64,000 bases of DNA, from NCBI GenBank assembly GCA_036898135.1, contig CM072517.1, positions 61,655,960-61,719,959 of the forward strand, given 5' to 3'. Under the pieces are notes generated by a model. That model was not told where the DNA came from and ran no database searches. It was given only the letters and a program-made list of their open reading frames with translations. Of the stretch, positions 32,950 to 44,233 are shown piece after piece. Position numbers and translations under genes: made by a program. Numbering within the stretch: position 1 is the stretch's first letter; each line of letters starts with the position of its first letter. Origin of the DNA: Oncomelania hupensis (Eukaryota > Mollusca > Gastropoda > Littorinimorpha > Pomatiopsidae).

Positions 32950-33507
32950 CTGTAGGCAATATATCGTTATAAAAATATAGGAAAATGGCATTTGCAAAAT
33001 ATTTCATTAGAAATCAAACAGTAGAAAACAATGTTATCTGAAGATATGACTCTTAATCCAGACATTGATTTTTCTAAGAGAGCAAAACATATAACATCCC
33101 TACAAACAATATTTACTTATATTCAATATATTTTTAAGGAAGCATTATTAATCCAAAAGACGTTGACAAAAAATTAACTAAGACCCCATTTCCACCTTAA
33201 GAAATGAAAAAGGCAAAATATGATATAAAATATACAAACCTTAAGAAGGATGAAAATCCAAACTTAAATGCTACAGAATCTAGCCCGAGAACATATAAAT
33301 GAACATTTTTATAGCCATCTAAACGTTTACACCGATGGGTCTCTAATTGATTCTGGTGATGCTGGAGCAGGGTTTGTAATATCAGATCTCAAAATCACAG
33401 AGTCTTATTATTTAGGCACAAATCACTCACTTTTTACAGCAGAGCTGGTAGCTATATTAATGTCTCTTTACACATTGAGTAATATATCGCAAGACTTTTA
33501 TGGTTTT
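32950..33507 (+). pseudogene. LINE fragment with RNase H domain
   Basis: NVYTDGSLIDSGDAGAGFVI and FTAELVAILMSLYTL match the first and second catalytic regions of RNase H type I (D in YTDGS, E in AEL). Such domains follow the reverse transcriptase in some LINE clades and remove RNA from the hybrid. The fragment is cut at about 33,507 by an RTE-like tail. It probably belongs to the family at 3.5-5.3 kb and 37.1-38.6 kb. Confidence 0.75.
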
Positions 33508-33508
33508 C

Positions 33509-33553
33509 TCCTATCCTATCCTATCCTGTCCCGTAACCCGAAGGTCGTATGGT
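33509..33553 (-). mobile_element. RTE-like LINE 3' terminus, about 45 bp (copy f)
   Basis: Only the ATCCT tail, CCCGTAACCC and AAGGTCGTA remain, a very short 5'-truncated insertion. Confidence 0.6.
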
Positions 33554-33730
33554 CTTCTCATATGTGTTGATTCACAATCGGTATTGTGTGCTTTAAACTC
33601 TGATAAAAATAATTATAGAAGTGATATCATATTTTAAATAAAATACCTGATTCATTCTTTAAAAAAACAGATGAATACCTATAAATATGTGCTGCCTGCC
33701 TTCACACTTTGGCATCTTAAATAATGATTG

Positions 33731-33743
33731 TGTGTGTGTGTGT

Positions 33744-33774
<31 letters not shown>

Positions 33775-33815
33775 GTGCAAGATGGTGAGGGAAGGCGGGG
33801 GGGGGGGGGGGAGAG
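33731..33815. repeat. (GT)n then poly-G microsatellites
   Basis: A GT tract at 33,731-33,775 and a run of G near 33,798-33,811. From 33,560 to 34,160 no other feature was recognised. Confidence 0.9.
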
Positions 33816-34160
33816 GGTGGAGCATGCGTGCGAGTGCCGTGAGGTCTTCTGTGACTTGGTAACTGTCATTTATGTAATAATTTAATAATGTTATTTAACC
33901 TACTTACTTATTTATTAAATGTTTTTTTATATAAACCTTTTACAACAGGAGTATTACACGAATAGATTCCACTATGGCGCTCCATACAGTAGCGCGGTTT
34001 CCATTCTAGTGTAGAGATGTGATACTCTGCAAGTTTTACGAATAAATAGCATTAATGCTCATTAAGACCTACTGAAATCTACCTCCAAGCTAAAGTGGAA
34101 ACCAAATCTCTGCGCCATGCCAAACCCCAAATCATTGTAATATAAAATAGTCTTACGTAC

Positions 34161-34254
34161 AGGCAGAACGTGTATGGAGACAGTATGGAGAATTTGCCCA
34201 TCCAGTTACAATTTTGAAATGACTCACAGCTGTAGAGGGTCGTGCCAGATGTCT
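34161..34254 (-). CDS. Cys-module gene, exon A3
   Basis: Acceptor GTGTGTTTTACAG, AG completing a codon, 30 full codons, CT before donor GTACGT. Cysteines at codons 9, 15 and 30 (LYSC, FQNC, YTFC). It is only 325 bp from B2, the shortest intron seen, so B2 and A3 may represent one ancestral unit. A donor four bases later (GTAAGA) would break the phase pattern. Confidence 0.78.
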
Positions 34255-34277
34255 CTGTAAAACACACATTGCTCACC

Positions 34278-34510
34278 ACCACTACCACCACCACCACCAC
34301 CATCATCATCATCGTCGTCGTCATCGTCATCATCATCATCGTCGTCGTCATCGTCATCATCATCATCGTCGTCGTCACGGTCGTCGTCATCATCATCATC
34401 TTCTCACCAATAACATCATGGTTCTACTCCTCATCATCATGACAATCATCGCCACTACCACCAATTACAACATCCTCTTCCTTATTATCCTCCTCCTCCT
34501 TCTCATCACC

Positions 34511-34542
<32 letters not shown>

Positions 34543-34560
34543 CACCATCATCATCAGCAG
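34278..34560. repeat. (ATC/GTC/ACC)n triplet tract
   Basis: Interrupted CAC, ATC, GTC triplets between exons A3 and B2. They fill almost the whole 325-bp intron. Predicted Thr/Ile/Val-rich frames are artefacts. Confidence 0.9.
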
Positions 34561-34579
34561 CAGCCGCAGCAACACTCAC

Positions 34580-34704
34580 TGGAACAAGTGTTTCCTACAG
34601 CAGTGGCGATGTCGCTGATGGCGGGGGTGGCAGTGTCGTCTGGTTTGATGCTGCTACAGTTGCTCACCGCTCCTCCGGAACACGTCACGAAGTTCTTCCA
34701 CACA
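34580..34704 (-). CDS. Cys-module gene, exon B2
   Basis: Acceptor TATGTGTACAG, one base, 41 full codons, A before donor GTGAGT. Cysteines at codons 8, 16 and 40 (FVTC, VSNC, GNTC). SNCSS gives a possible N-glycosylation site at the second cysteine, as in exon B4. The 7.5-kb intron before it contains the tandem arrays and LINE pieces of 35.7-41.1 kb. Confidence 0.85.
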
Positions 34705-34974
34705 CTGTACACATACGAAACTATTCCAATAAATACTTGTTGATCACTTTTGTGAAAGTCGTTATTAAGGTTTAGAGCAAGCTGCCAAAAGTGCAACCAC
34801 AGTTTAGTATTACTTTTGTCTATGAATTATCTTTTACAAATGTAGGTGCCTTCCCATTGTGGTTGTTAGTCAGGCTATTCCTGGATACTTTTTTCCGCAT
34901 ACAGATGTTTTTTCCTGAGAACCTTGTCCAGGCGTCTCCTTATACTATTGAAAATCAGTCACTTGGAGGTTAGC

Positions 34975-35576
34975 CCCCGTGGGGGTGCCGGGGGTTTCAG
35001 TATAAATAGTATCCCCACTTTCTGGAAATTTAGTGCTTTAAATTCCCACTGTCGCTGTCTTTCTACTTTGTTCTTTCTCATTCCTACTCTGTTCTATCAA
35101 TCTACTATACTATCTTCTTCTTCGCTAGACCAGTCACCTACAGTTTAGTTTTGAAAACTCTTCCGGGATAAAACTCCTCATTTGTGTGTGAGGTCTGTTG
35201 AATCAACTTGGGAATATTGGACGCTTTCTGCCAGGAGGTCACTGGGGCTTCCTATGATGTTATTATTTAGCAATGTAGGCATTTTATATGTATGTGTTTT
35301 GTTGATATTTTATAATGATGTTTGTATTCTATTTTGTTTTTGTAAACGGGGGTTCGATAAATTAGAGTAAAGCCTCAGCATCCCCTGCGTGGGATATCTT
35401 TATTGTAAAGTGACCGGCTGGTGGAGTGCCTTCTGTGTTACCATTAGGGTTGTTTCGGAGATCCTTTATGCGGATCTGGGGTGAGTCCTCTTTCAGCGAA
35501 GTTGTGGTCCTGATTTTGTGGTCCTGATTCGGCTCTTTGGAGTCCGCTGGACCCTGTAAGCAATGAATAACTAACT
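34975..35576 (+). repeat. Dispersed repeat R1, copy 2
   Basis: Starts CCCCCGTGGGGGTGCCGGGG and ends GTCCGCTGGACCCTGTAAGC. It matches copies 1, 3 and 4 along its length with a normal A content, so it serves as a reference for the changes in copy 1. Confidence 0.85.
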
Positions 35577-35741
35577 AACTTGGAGATAGGACATTGAATT
35601 AAAAGCAGGCTATTAAGAAGGACGCCCTACGTACAGAGGAAGCTGTCGTATCCTGATAAGAGCGTTTGTGGTTTAAAGTCACTAAATGTATTGTATTCAG
35701 GGCTAGGGTAATCATACCTATATTCGCTCTAGTTTGTATTT

Positions 35742-36873
35742 AAACGTAACATCCAACATGACGTTTCAATACATTTACGTCATTTTCAGGTCGTAAGAAG
35801 TTGTTGAAGCACTTTAGTTTAAAGCCTGTAAACGTAACATCCAACATGACGTTTCAATACATTTACGTCATTTCAGGTCACAAGAAGTTGTTGAAGCACT
35901 TTAGTTTAAAGCCTGTAAACGTAACATCCAACATGACGTTTCAATACATTTACGTCATTTCAGGTCACAAGAAGTTGTTGAAGCACTTTAGTTTAAAGCC
36001 TGTAAACGTAACATCCAACATGACGTTTCAATACATTTACGTCATTTCAGGTCACAAGAAGTTGTTGAAGCACTTTAGTTTAAAGCCTGTAAACGTAACA
36101 TCCAACATGACGTCTCAATACATTTACGTCATTTCAGGTCACAAGAAGTTGTTGAAGCACTTTAGTTTAAAGCCTGTAAACGTAACATCCAACATGACGT
36201 TTCAATACATTTACGTCATTTCAGGTCACAAGAAGTTGTTGAAGCACTTTAGTTTAAAGCCTGTAAACGTAACATCCAACATGACGTTTCAATACATTTA
36301 CGTCATTTCAGGTCACAAGAAGTTGTTGAAGTACTTTAGTTTAAAGCCTGTAAACGTAACATCCAACATGACGTCTCAATACATTTACGTCATTTCAGGT
36401 CACAAGAAGTTGTTGAAGCACTTTAGTTTAAAGCCTGTAAACGTAACATCCAACATGACGTTTCAATACATTTACGTCATTTCAGGTCACAAGAAGTTGT
36501 TGAAGCACTTTAGTTTAAAGCCTGTAAACGTAACATCCAACATGACGTTTCAATACATTTACGTCATTTCAGGTCACAAGAAGTTGTTGAAGTACTTTAG
36601 TTTAAAGCCTGTAAACGTAACATCCAACATGACGTTTCAATACATTTACGTCATTTCAGGTCACAAGAAGTTGTTGAAGCACTTTAGTTTAAAGCCTGTA
36701 AACGTAACATCCAACATGACGTTTCAATACATTTACGTCATTTCAGGTCACAAGAAGTTGTTGAAGCACTTTAGTTTAAAGCCTGTAAACGTAACATCCA
36801 ACATGACGTTTCAATACATTTACGTCATTTCAGGTCACAAGAAGTTGTTGAAGCACTTTAGTTTAAAGCCTGT
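35742..36873 (+). repeat. 87-bp tandem array, about 13 units
   Basis: Each unit contains ATGACGT, a 12-base spacer and ACGTCAT (a perfect inverted repeat), then TTTCAGGTCACAAGAAGTTG. Units are nearly identical. As 87 is divisible by three, one frame stays open for 391 codons with a 29-residue period (SLKPVNVTSNMTF...). No start context, signal peptide or unique coding flank supports a protein, and substitutions are not biased to third positions. I treat it as satellite DNA. Confidence 0.9.
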
Positions 36874-36880
36874 CTTGATT

Positions 36881-36945
36881 ACAAGGTTCTTGGAGGTTCA
36901 CCAACCTTTTTTTTTCGAGGTTCTCAGATCTGGAAGCCTATATTT
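36881..36945 (+). repeat. Short inverted repeat, left arm
   Basis: AGGTTCTTGGAGGTTCACCA and TCGAGGTTCTCAGATCTGG recur inverted at 39,985-40,052. The left arm touches the end of the 87-bp array and the right arm touches the start of the 48/58-bp array. Confidence 0.75.
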
Positions 36946-37025
36946 CTCAACCTTTTTAACAAAAACAAATAATTGAACAATAATAAATAATTGCTGGATC
37001 CTAACGGGTGCAGGGTTTCCTTGCG

Positions 37026-37026
37026 T

Positions 37027-37064
<38 letters not shown>
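37026..37064. repeat. (CT)n microsatellite
   Basis: Perfect CT repeat joined directly to the LINE fragment that follows. Confidence 0.95.
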
Positions 37065-37065
<1 letters not shown>

Positions 37066-38588
37066 ATGGAATTAAATTAGAAGTAGTCAACGATTATTGT
37101 TACCTCGGTTTTGTATTTATTACTATGTTAAGGTATAAAGCTGGCACTAACCACTTAGTTAACAAAGGAAAAAAAGCTGTATTTGGTTTATGCCGCTTAT
37201 TTTAAAAGATGAAAGAAATGACCAAAGACACATTCTTTAAAATATTTGATGCTAAAGTTCAATCGATATTATTATATTCATCAGAGATTTGGGGTACTCA
37301 TAGATTAGATACGTTAGAGAAAGTCCATCTTATGGTTTGTAAACATTATCTAGGAGTTCCATCTCGCACTCCAAACAAAACGGTTTACAGCGAACTTGGT
37401 CGATTCCCATTATACATTAACTCCTGTGTCCGCAGCCTTAGATATTGGCTTAGACTTTTAGAAATGGGTCAAGAGAGATTACCAAAGCAAGCTTATGAAA
37501 TGTTAGTTAATTTGGACACAAATGGTAAACAGACATGGGCTTCGGATATTCGTAACAGTTTGTCAACTTGTGGGTTTTATTTCGTATGGTTGCAACAGGG
37601 GGTTGGTAACGTAAATGCCTTTCTCAGAATGTTTAAGGAAAGATTACAAGATATGTTTAGACAAGAATGGGAAGCAGTAATCAATGAGAAAGACAGATGC
37701 ATTGTTTCGTTCATTTAAAACAGAATGTAACCAAGAGTCGTACATTATAGATATTGATATTTATTGTTTTCGCGTAGCCTTAACACAGTTCAGATTTGGA
37801 GTTCTACCGATTAACAACAATATGCACAGGTGTAGTGAAAATGTATTAAATAAAATGTGTGATTACTGTAAGAGTCAACTGGAAGATGAACATCATTTTG
37901 TTTTTGTTTGTCCATTGTACAAGGATCTGCGCAGCAGATTCATAAATAACCTCATGTCTGTTACACATTTGCTTGTAAATTATGACTCTGACAGATATCG
38001 TTCTCTTAGCAAATACATCCATTATGCTGTAGGAAGAAGGAAGACACTTGTCGACCCAACATTGATTTCATGAACCTCTATTATGTAACGAATGCTGATT
38101 AACTATCAATAATTTGCCTTCTTCTATATAATACTTTCATATATTCTACAGACGTCAATCCCTAAATAATATATGGCAAATAACGACTGAAATATGTAAC
38201 AAATCATTTTCATACAGTTATTAATAAATCACTTGTTTGTGGGTTTTTTTCCTATTGTATCATATAGTAGTTATCGTTATCAATGCTTTTATGGGATCAT
38301 GTAATAATTATTGTCATTTATATATGTATTATTTACGTGTTTTTTTGTGTTTTTTTTTAAAAAAAGTATTATAGCTTAATCTATTTGTATCCTACACTAT
38401 ATTATGTTTACAAGAATTTTTTTCCAGTTTGGTGTTGACGTAGCTTGAATTTCTAGATTTGGAATTTGTTGTATTGAGAAAATACCATTGCTCGAGAGTT
38501 GGTGAAGGAATGACCTCCCTTCCCCTCTGTTCCTTGGTATGCATATGGGCCCAAGGCCGTGAAATGCATTAAAATCTGAAATCTGAAA
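37065..38588 (+). mobile_element. LINE fragment, C-terminal reverse transcriptase to 3' tail
   Basis: Same family as 3.5-5.3 kb. Coding remnants are followed by an AT-rich 3' region and a tail of AAATCTGAAATCTGAAATC. The 5' end is cut within the thumb of the reverse transcriptase. Confidence 0.8.
37071..38073 (+). pseudogene. LINE reverse transcriptase C-terminal region
   Basis: KLEVVNDYCYLGFVF is the thumb. A stop at 37,203 interrupts it, then 37,209-37,718 gives IFDAKVQSILLYSSEIWG, RTPNKTVYSELGRFPLYINS and KQTWASDIR. A further frame at 37,684-38,073 contains MCDYCKSQLEDEHHFVFVCP, a CCHC-like zinc motif (C-x2-C-x7-H-x4-C) common at the C-terminus of LINE proteins. No polymerase catalytic residues remain. 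Confidence 0.82.
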
Positions 38589-38589
38589 T

Positions 38590-38593
38590 CTCT

Positions 38594-38671
<78 letters not shown>
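38590..38671. repeat. (AG)n microsatellite
   Basis: Perfect AG repeat ending in GTGTGTG. Confidence 0.97.
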
Positions 38672-38672
<1 letters not shown>

Positions 38673-38835
38673 TGTGTAACTAAACACCAGGTTTCAAAGA
38701 AATCCGTCCAATAGTTTCAGAGAATGGTGCGCGAAATAACTAAAAACTAAATAACTGAAAAGTGAAATATTACGTCACCACAATGACGTCATTCTATATA
38801 AATAAGTTTTGACATTGTACACTTTCATTCAGTGG

Positions 38836-39035
38836 GGCCGGGTAGCTCAGTTGGTAAGAGCGTCTTGCTAGTAACCGAAAGGTCGCTGATTCGAATCCCG
38901 GATTGGTCAACGTGTAATCATATTATTTTCCCCTTTACCAACAACTGGCCCGCTGGTGTCAGTATACATCGGTCCAGTAGTCACCTATATGCGAAAGTGT
39001 CGTGTGACTATAATCTACAAACAACAACAACAACA
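38836..39035 (+). mobile_element. tRNA-derived SINE (copy 2)
   Basis: Same head as 6,615: A-box TAGCTCAGTTGGTAAGAGC and B-box GATTCGAATCC. The body has CAGTATACATCGGTCCAGTA, and the tail is CTACAAACAACAACAACAAC. This copy is the more complete and defines the element at about 200 bp. Confidence 0.85.
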
Positions 39036-39232
39036 ACACTTTCATTACAAAGTTTTAAAGAAAATGTTTTTTAAAAAAATAAAGGTGACGTCATCATGAT
39101 TATACCAAACGTTAACCAAATCCCTCCAGTAGTTTGGTAGTAAATAGGATTAGAAGAAGAAAAAAAAACTTATAACGTCAACATGATGTTACAAGATTTT
39201 TTTGACAATTTATTGCCACTTTTTATCAGGAG

Positions 39233-39505
39233 CTTATGGAGAAGACGTAGTCACAGCCAATGGCGCGCCAAAATACAAACTATCTAATATTAGTTTGTGT
39301 TTTGAAATTTTGCCGAAGGAGCAAACCGGAGTACTCGGAGAAAGCCCTCGATACTTTGCCCGAGTCGAAAGTAAATAATATTCGGAGAAACACCACCGCC
39401 CAGAGGGGTGATCGATCCCATACCTGGCAGGCACTATTGGGTTCTAGACTGTGGGCAAGGTAAGTTAGTCCCTACTTAAGACCACACGCTCACAACGCTC
39501 GCTTA
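39233..39505 (-). mobile_element. tRNA-related SINE with CTCCGGGTACTCCGG core (copy 1)
   Basis: On the minus strand it matches the element at 55,941/57,695: GCGAGCGTTGTG start, a decayed B-box region (GGTATGGGATCGATC), GTTTCTCCGAATATTATTTA, TTTCTCCGAGTACTCCGGTT and a GACTACGTCTTCTCC end. The promoter boxes are degraded. Confidence 0.7.
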
Positions 39506-39984
39506 TGATGACGTCACAATAAACCATAGTTTCGTTTAAGGTTCAAGGCATCTGTACACTCTAATTATATACAAAGTTAAGAAATAAAAAAATTAAAATG
39601 TATTCTTTAAAAAAAATTACGTCAAGTTGATTACGTCACTCGATTTGCATAAGTTTGGTTTTACCTTGGAGGCACAGGTAAAGTTTAAGTGCATACCAAC
39701 CTTGAACCAAATCCTTTCAGAAGTTTGGAAGGAAATAAAAGTAGAAAAAAAAAACAGAAATAAAAAAGAAAACACAACAAATTATGACATCACTATGATG
39801 GCGTCACACAACATGCATAATTTTTGTGTCATCTGATATGGTAAACCATTTCCTAACTAAATACCAAGTTTCAGAGAAATCCGTTAATTAATGTCAGAGA
39901 AAAGTGCGCCAATCTCACCTCCGGAGGGATGGACGCCCACAGCCAAAAACAGTAATTTCCGAACTTTACAGCTCGTGAACTCAA

Positions 39985-40052
39985 AGGGTTCAGGAACCTA
40001 GGTCGCGGATCTAAGAACCTCGAAAACAAGGTTGGTGAACCTCCACGAACCT
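39985..40052 (-). repeat. Short inverted repeat, right arm
   Basis: Reverse complement of the arm at 36,881-36,945, with about 80% identity over some 50 bp by eye, placed immediately before the second tandem array. Confidence 0.75.
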
Positions 40053-41063
40053 CTCAATGAAGACCTGCCATGAAGTGTGGCTTCCACTTATTTTGTACCT
40101 CCCAATGAAGACCTGCCATGAAGTGTGGCTTCCACTTATTTTGTACCTCCCAATGAAGACCTGCCATGAAGTGTGGCTTCCACTTATTTTGTACCTCCCA
40201 ATGAAGACCTGCCATGAAGTGTGACTTCCACTTATTTTGTACCTCCCAATGAAGACCTGCCATGAAGTGTGACTTCCACTTATTTTGTACGCCTATTTTG
40301 TTGACAATTAAGACCTGCCATGAAGTGTGACTTCCACTTATTTTGTACGCCTATTTTGTTGACAATGAAGACCTGCCATGAAGTGTGACTTCCACTTATT
40401 TTGTACGCGTATTTTGTTGACAATTAAGACCTGCCATTAAGTGTGGCTTCCACTTATTTTGTACGCCTATTTTGTTGACAATGAAGACCTGCCATGAAGT
40501 GTGGCTTCCACTTATTTTGTACGCCTATTTTGTTGACAATTAAGACCTGCCATTAAGTGTGACTTCCACTTATTTTGTACGCGTATTTTGTTGACAATGA
40601 AGACCTGCCATGAAGTATGACTTCCACTTATTTTGTACGCCTATTTTGTTGACAATGAAGACCTGCCATGAAGTGTGACTTCCACTTATTTTGTACGCCT
40701 ATTTTGTTGACAATGAAGACCTGCCATGAAGTGTGACTTCCACTTATTTTCTACGCCTATTTTGTTGACAATGAAGACCTGCCATGAAGTGTGACTTCCA
40801 CTTATTTTCTACGCCTATTTTGTTGACAATGAAGACCTGCCATGAAGTGTGACTTCCACTTATTTTGTACGCGTATTTTGTTGACAATTAAGACCTGCCA
40901 TGAAGTGTGACTTCCACTTATTTTGTACGCGTATTTTGTTGACAATTAAGACCTGCCATTAAGTGTGACTTCCACTTATTTTGTACGCCTATTTTGTTGA
41001 CAATTAAGACCTGCCATGAAGTGTTACTTCCACTTATTTTGTACGCCTATTTTGTTGACAATT
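40040..41063. repeat. Tandem array of 48-bp then 58-bp units
   Basis: The first four or five units are 48 bp (AATGAAGACCTGCCATGAAG...TTTTGTACCTCC). From about 40,250 the unit becomes 58 bp by replacing CTCC with GCCTATTTTGTTGAC, with about 13 copies. Each unit carries GAAGTGTGACTTC, a small hairpin. The 69-codon minus-strand frame over the 48-bp part is a period artefact. Confidence 0.95.
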
Positions 41064-41253
41064 CTGTTTCTAAGGGGTTACAACGATGGAATACTAATAA
41101 CAAACAACAGACGTTATTTCGCCAAGTGAAATAGTTACAAAAGCACATAGTGGAACATAAACTGTGCTGTTAGTAAAACATTGATGTAAAGAACTATCAC
41201 TCTTACTGATTTCCATCTCTCACCGAACCTCGCGCTTACTCACTCTCACTTTT

Positions 41254-41533
41254 ATGAGTAAAAATGTTATAAATTACATTCTATGTATATAATCCTTTCT
41301 AGGTACATAGGCAACACTGCATTCTACGTGTATATAATTCATTCTATATACATAAAATACATTATGTTCACATAGAATCTATTCTAGAATATAGAATTTA
41401 ATTCAGGAACATTAGTAATAGGCTTATTGTCAGTAAATGAAATGAATTAATTTTCTGTATTATAGAATAGATTTCCATATTATGAAATAGATTTATGTTT
41501 TCTAGAATTTATAGCATTTTTACTCATACGGCG
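41254..41533. mobile_element. Short foldback element related to 8.6-10.1 kb
   Basis: ATGAGTAAAAATGTTATAAA at the left and TTTATAGCATTTTTACTCAT at the right are near-perfect inverted ends. Between them are TTCTAGAATATAGAATTTAA and similar units. It gives the element family's minimal form (280 bp). Confidence 0.75.
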
Positions 41534-42217
41534 CCTCAAACTCTTTGACCTCTCCCTCCTTCTCTCGCATTCTATTACATAACACAACCTGCATTATTAC
41601 ATGAAAAGACCCCAGTCCGAGGCTTTGTTGACTTCTAGCAAAACCGGGTTTACCCGAAAATGTGTATCGTTAGTAAATTAAACAATGATACAGTTGACTT
41701 TCGTTGCCCGAACCAACCTCTGAAGTTTGATTTTTTTCCCCGGGTCTGACAGAGCTAGGGAGTTATTTCCCCTGATTTTAACAGCACAGCCGTGTGACCT
41801 TGACCCCGTTTCTGAAAGAACCCACGCGGTTTGAAGTGCGCATCTTTGCTGTCTGGGATATGGTAGGGTCCGTTTTATCAACCTAAAACGAAAAACGCTT
41901 ACGAACATTTAACAAAAATAGTTCTGTCTCCGACAGCCTTGGTAGCTGCTATTTTTAGCTCCAGAATGTTGCTATTTATAGGCATAAAAACTACGGAATT
42001 TATTCATTTAACAAATAACTATGCTATCGAAAAGGTTCTTATTTGCTGTACGCATTCAACGTTGGTCCATGCTCTGCATGCAGTGTCCGAAATAATCGAT
42101 CGACGCTCCTTCTCAGATAGAAAGTGGATTTGAAAAATCTCTCTAACTGAGCTCGCGATGCGTAGACAACACTTGACAATAGTGACTACACCATGGACAA
42201 AACAGAGAGGTACTGAC

Positions 42218-42302
42218 GTGCAAAAGTTGGGGTCGAATGGCTGCGGCCATGCCGTCACGAAGGTGTTGATACAGGTCTGCAGAGCCGCACAGTCGTCCTC
42301 CT
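42218..42302 (-). CDS. Cys-module gene, exon A2
   Basis: Acceptor CTCGTGTTTCAACAG, AG completing a codon, 27 full codons, AC before donor GTCAGT. Cysteines at codons 4, 10 and 27 (EDDC, LQTC, PNFC). It is the shortest exon of the set. A 225-codon open frame running through it on the same strand includes flanking intron and a CA repeat and is not the true coding extent. Confidence 0.8.
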
Positions 42303-42593
42303 CTGTTGAAACACGAGAGGCATTGCATGATAAGGCGGATCCGCGATGGCGCAGCATTAGACCGCACACAGCGTTGGTATTGTAAAAATAGGCTGTGAGT
42401 TGGCTATCGCGGATGCCAGCAACGTGTAATGCCCTTGTGTAGTGGTGGACACGAACAAGGAGAGGCGTTAGGGAGGAGGGAGAGAGTTGAGATGGGGAAG
42501 GGTGGGGGAATGAAGGCGAGGGATTAACAGAAAGAAAGATGAGGACATGAGCAAAAAAGGAGCAAGGACTGGCTAACTGTCCCAAGCAAACAT

Positions 42594-42596
<3 letters not shown>

Positions 42597-42642
<46 letters not shown>
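42597..42642. repeat. (CA)n microsatellite
   Basis: Perfect CA repeat in the intron upstream of exon A2. Confidence 0.97.
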
Positions 42643-42643
<1 letters not shown>

Positions 42644-42779
42644 AACGCGCGCGAGCGCGCATACACAAGCAAAACCACCACCACCACCACCAACAAAAAA
42701 CATAAATACAGTTGTTTTTTTGTAAATAATAAAATACAGCGATTTGGACTTGAGATTTTAAGATTTCGAATAAATTTAC

Positions 42780-43150
42780 ATTAGAATTTATTTTTAGCAA
42801 TTTAGATATATTTGCAACTTTAAATAGATTTGCATTTTGTACATATTTGCATTTTTGAATTTTGCTAAATTATAATGAATAAAATAAAATACAATAAATA
42901 AATAAATAAATAAATAAATAAATACACGAGTTTAAAAATATAATAAATAAATGAAATAAATAAAGTACAAGAAAATAAAATATAAAAGAATTAAATAAAA
43001 AGAATAATATTTTAGTAATAACAAATAAAATAAAATATTAAACAAAATAACAAATAAAATAAAATATAACAAAAAAGTAAAAAATAAAAAAAATTAAAGT
43101 TAAAACACATCAATAAAAATGAATTAAAAAATCAAATTAAAAAAAAAGTA
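42780..43150. repeat. A-rich AAATA/AATAAA low-complexity DNA
   Basis: Long run of AAATAAAAT-type sequence in the intron between B1 and A2, with no coding content. Confidence 0.85.
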
Positions 43151-43173
43151 TTAATAAATGGGTATCCACTTAC

Positions 43174-43289
43174 GACAGTCGCGGTAGAAGTAGCGTGTAA
43201 AGACCTCAATTTCTTCGATTTTTACCTCGAAGGTTCTGCATAAGGCGCTCACCCTGGATTCTATACACGCTCTAAAGCGAGCGTTATCC
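43174..43289 (-). CDS. Cys-module gene, exon B1
   Basis: Acceptor TTTGACTAG, one base, 38 full codons, then C before a strong donor GTAAGT. Cysteines are at codons 8, 17 and 38 (FRAC, SALC, YRDC). The x8 spacing between the first two is one longer than in the other B exons. It lies 1.26 kb downstream of A1; the intron holds R1 copy 3 and GAA and CTA microsatellites. Confidence 0.85.
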
Positions 43290-43364
43290 CTAGTCAAACA
43301 CAGCAAACAATGTAGCAAAAACATCAGCAACTGCAGCAACAACAACAACAATAACAACAACACA

Positions 43365-43462
43365 AGAAGAAGAAGAAGAAGAAGAAGAAGAAGAAGAAGA
43401 AGAAGAAGAAGAAGAAGAAGAAGAAGAAGAAGAAGAAGAAGAAGAAGAAGAAGAAGAAGAAA
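43365..43462. repeat. (GAA)n microsatellite
   Basis: About 32 AAG/GAA units, just upstream of exon B1 on its strand. The poly-Leu and poly-Phe frames are artefacts. Confidence 0.97.
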
Positions 43463-43512
43463 GCCATTATCACCAATACCACGACAACGACCTCCACGAC
43501 CACCACCAACAA

Positions 43513-44100
43513 ACATTACATTACATTACATTACATGATTATTGCTTTAGGTCCAGCGGACTCTTCCGAGCCAAATCAGGACCGGACAACCCCTGATCTG
43601 CATAAAAGATCTGCCGAAACAACCCTAATGGTAAAACTGAAAGCTCTCCACCAACCAGTCACTTTACAATAAAGACATCCCACGCAGGGGACGCTGAGGC
43701 TGTACTCTAATTTATCGAACCCCCGTTCACAAAAACAAAATAGAATACAAACATCATTATAAATTATCAAAAAAAAACACCAACATATAAAATGCCTACA
43801 TTGCTAAATAATAACATCATAGGTAGCCCTAGTGACCACCTGGCAGAAAGCATCCAATATTCCCAAGCTCATCCAACAGACCTCACATCCAAATAAGAAG
43901 TCTTGTCCAGGAAGAGTTTTCAAGAAAAAAGGTAGGTGACTGGTCTAGCGAAGAAGAAGATAGTATAGCAGATTGATAGAACAGAGCAGGAATGAGAAAG
44001 AGCAAATGAGAAAGACAGCGACAGTGGGAATTTAAAGCACTAAATTTCCAGAAAGTGGGGATACTATTTATGCTGAAACCCCCGGCACCCCACGGGGGTC
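43513..44100 (-). repeat. Dispersed repeat R1, copy 3
   Basis: Inverted copy. The ATTACA tail is on the left (five units), then TGATTATTGCTTTAGGTCCA. The 5' end GGGGTGCCGGGGGTTTCAGC is at about 44,100. It keeps A at the sites changed in copy 1. Confidence 0.85.
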
Positions 44101-44104
44101 CACC

Positions 44105-44163
44105 AACAAACAACTATTACTACAACAACAACAGCTATTACAACAACAACAACAACAACAACA

Positions 44164-44233
<70 letters not shown>

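Larger units (their letters stand above)
38680..39960 (+). repeat. Imperfect repeated modules with TGACGTCA palindromes
   Basis: About four degenerate modules each have an AAGTTTCAGAGAAATCCGT-like or AACCAAATCCYTCCAGTAG-like segment, an A-rich stretch and one or two TGACGTCA or related octamers (near 38,785, 39,087, 39,510, 39,630 and 39,785). Two SINEs are inserted. The octamer is the consensus CRE, but in a dispersed repeat this need not mean regulation. Confidence 0.5.

Noticed and set aside
42019..42696. 225-codon minus-strand frame as a gene
   Set aside because: It includes a CA microsatellite and intron sequence. Only 42,218-42,302 is supported as coding, by splice sites and cysteine spacing.
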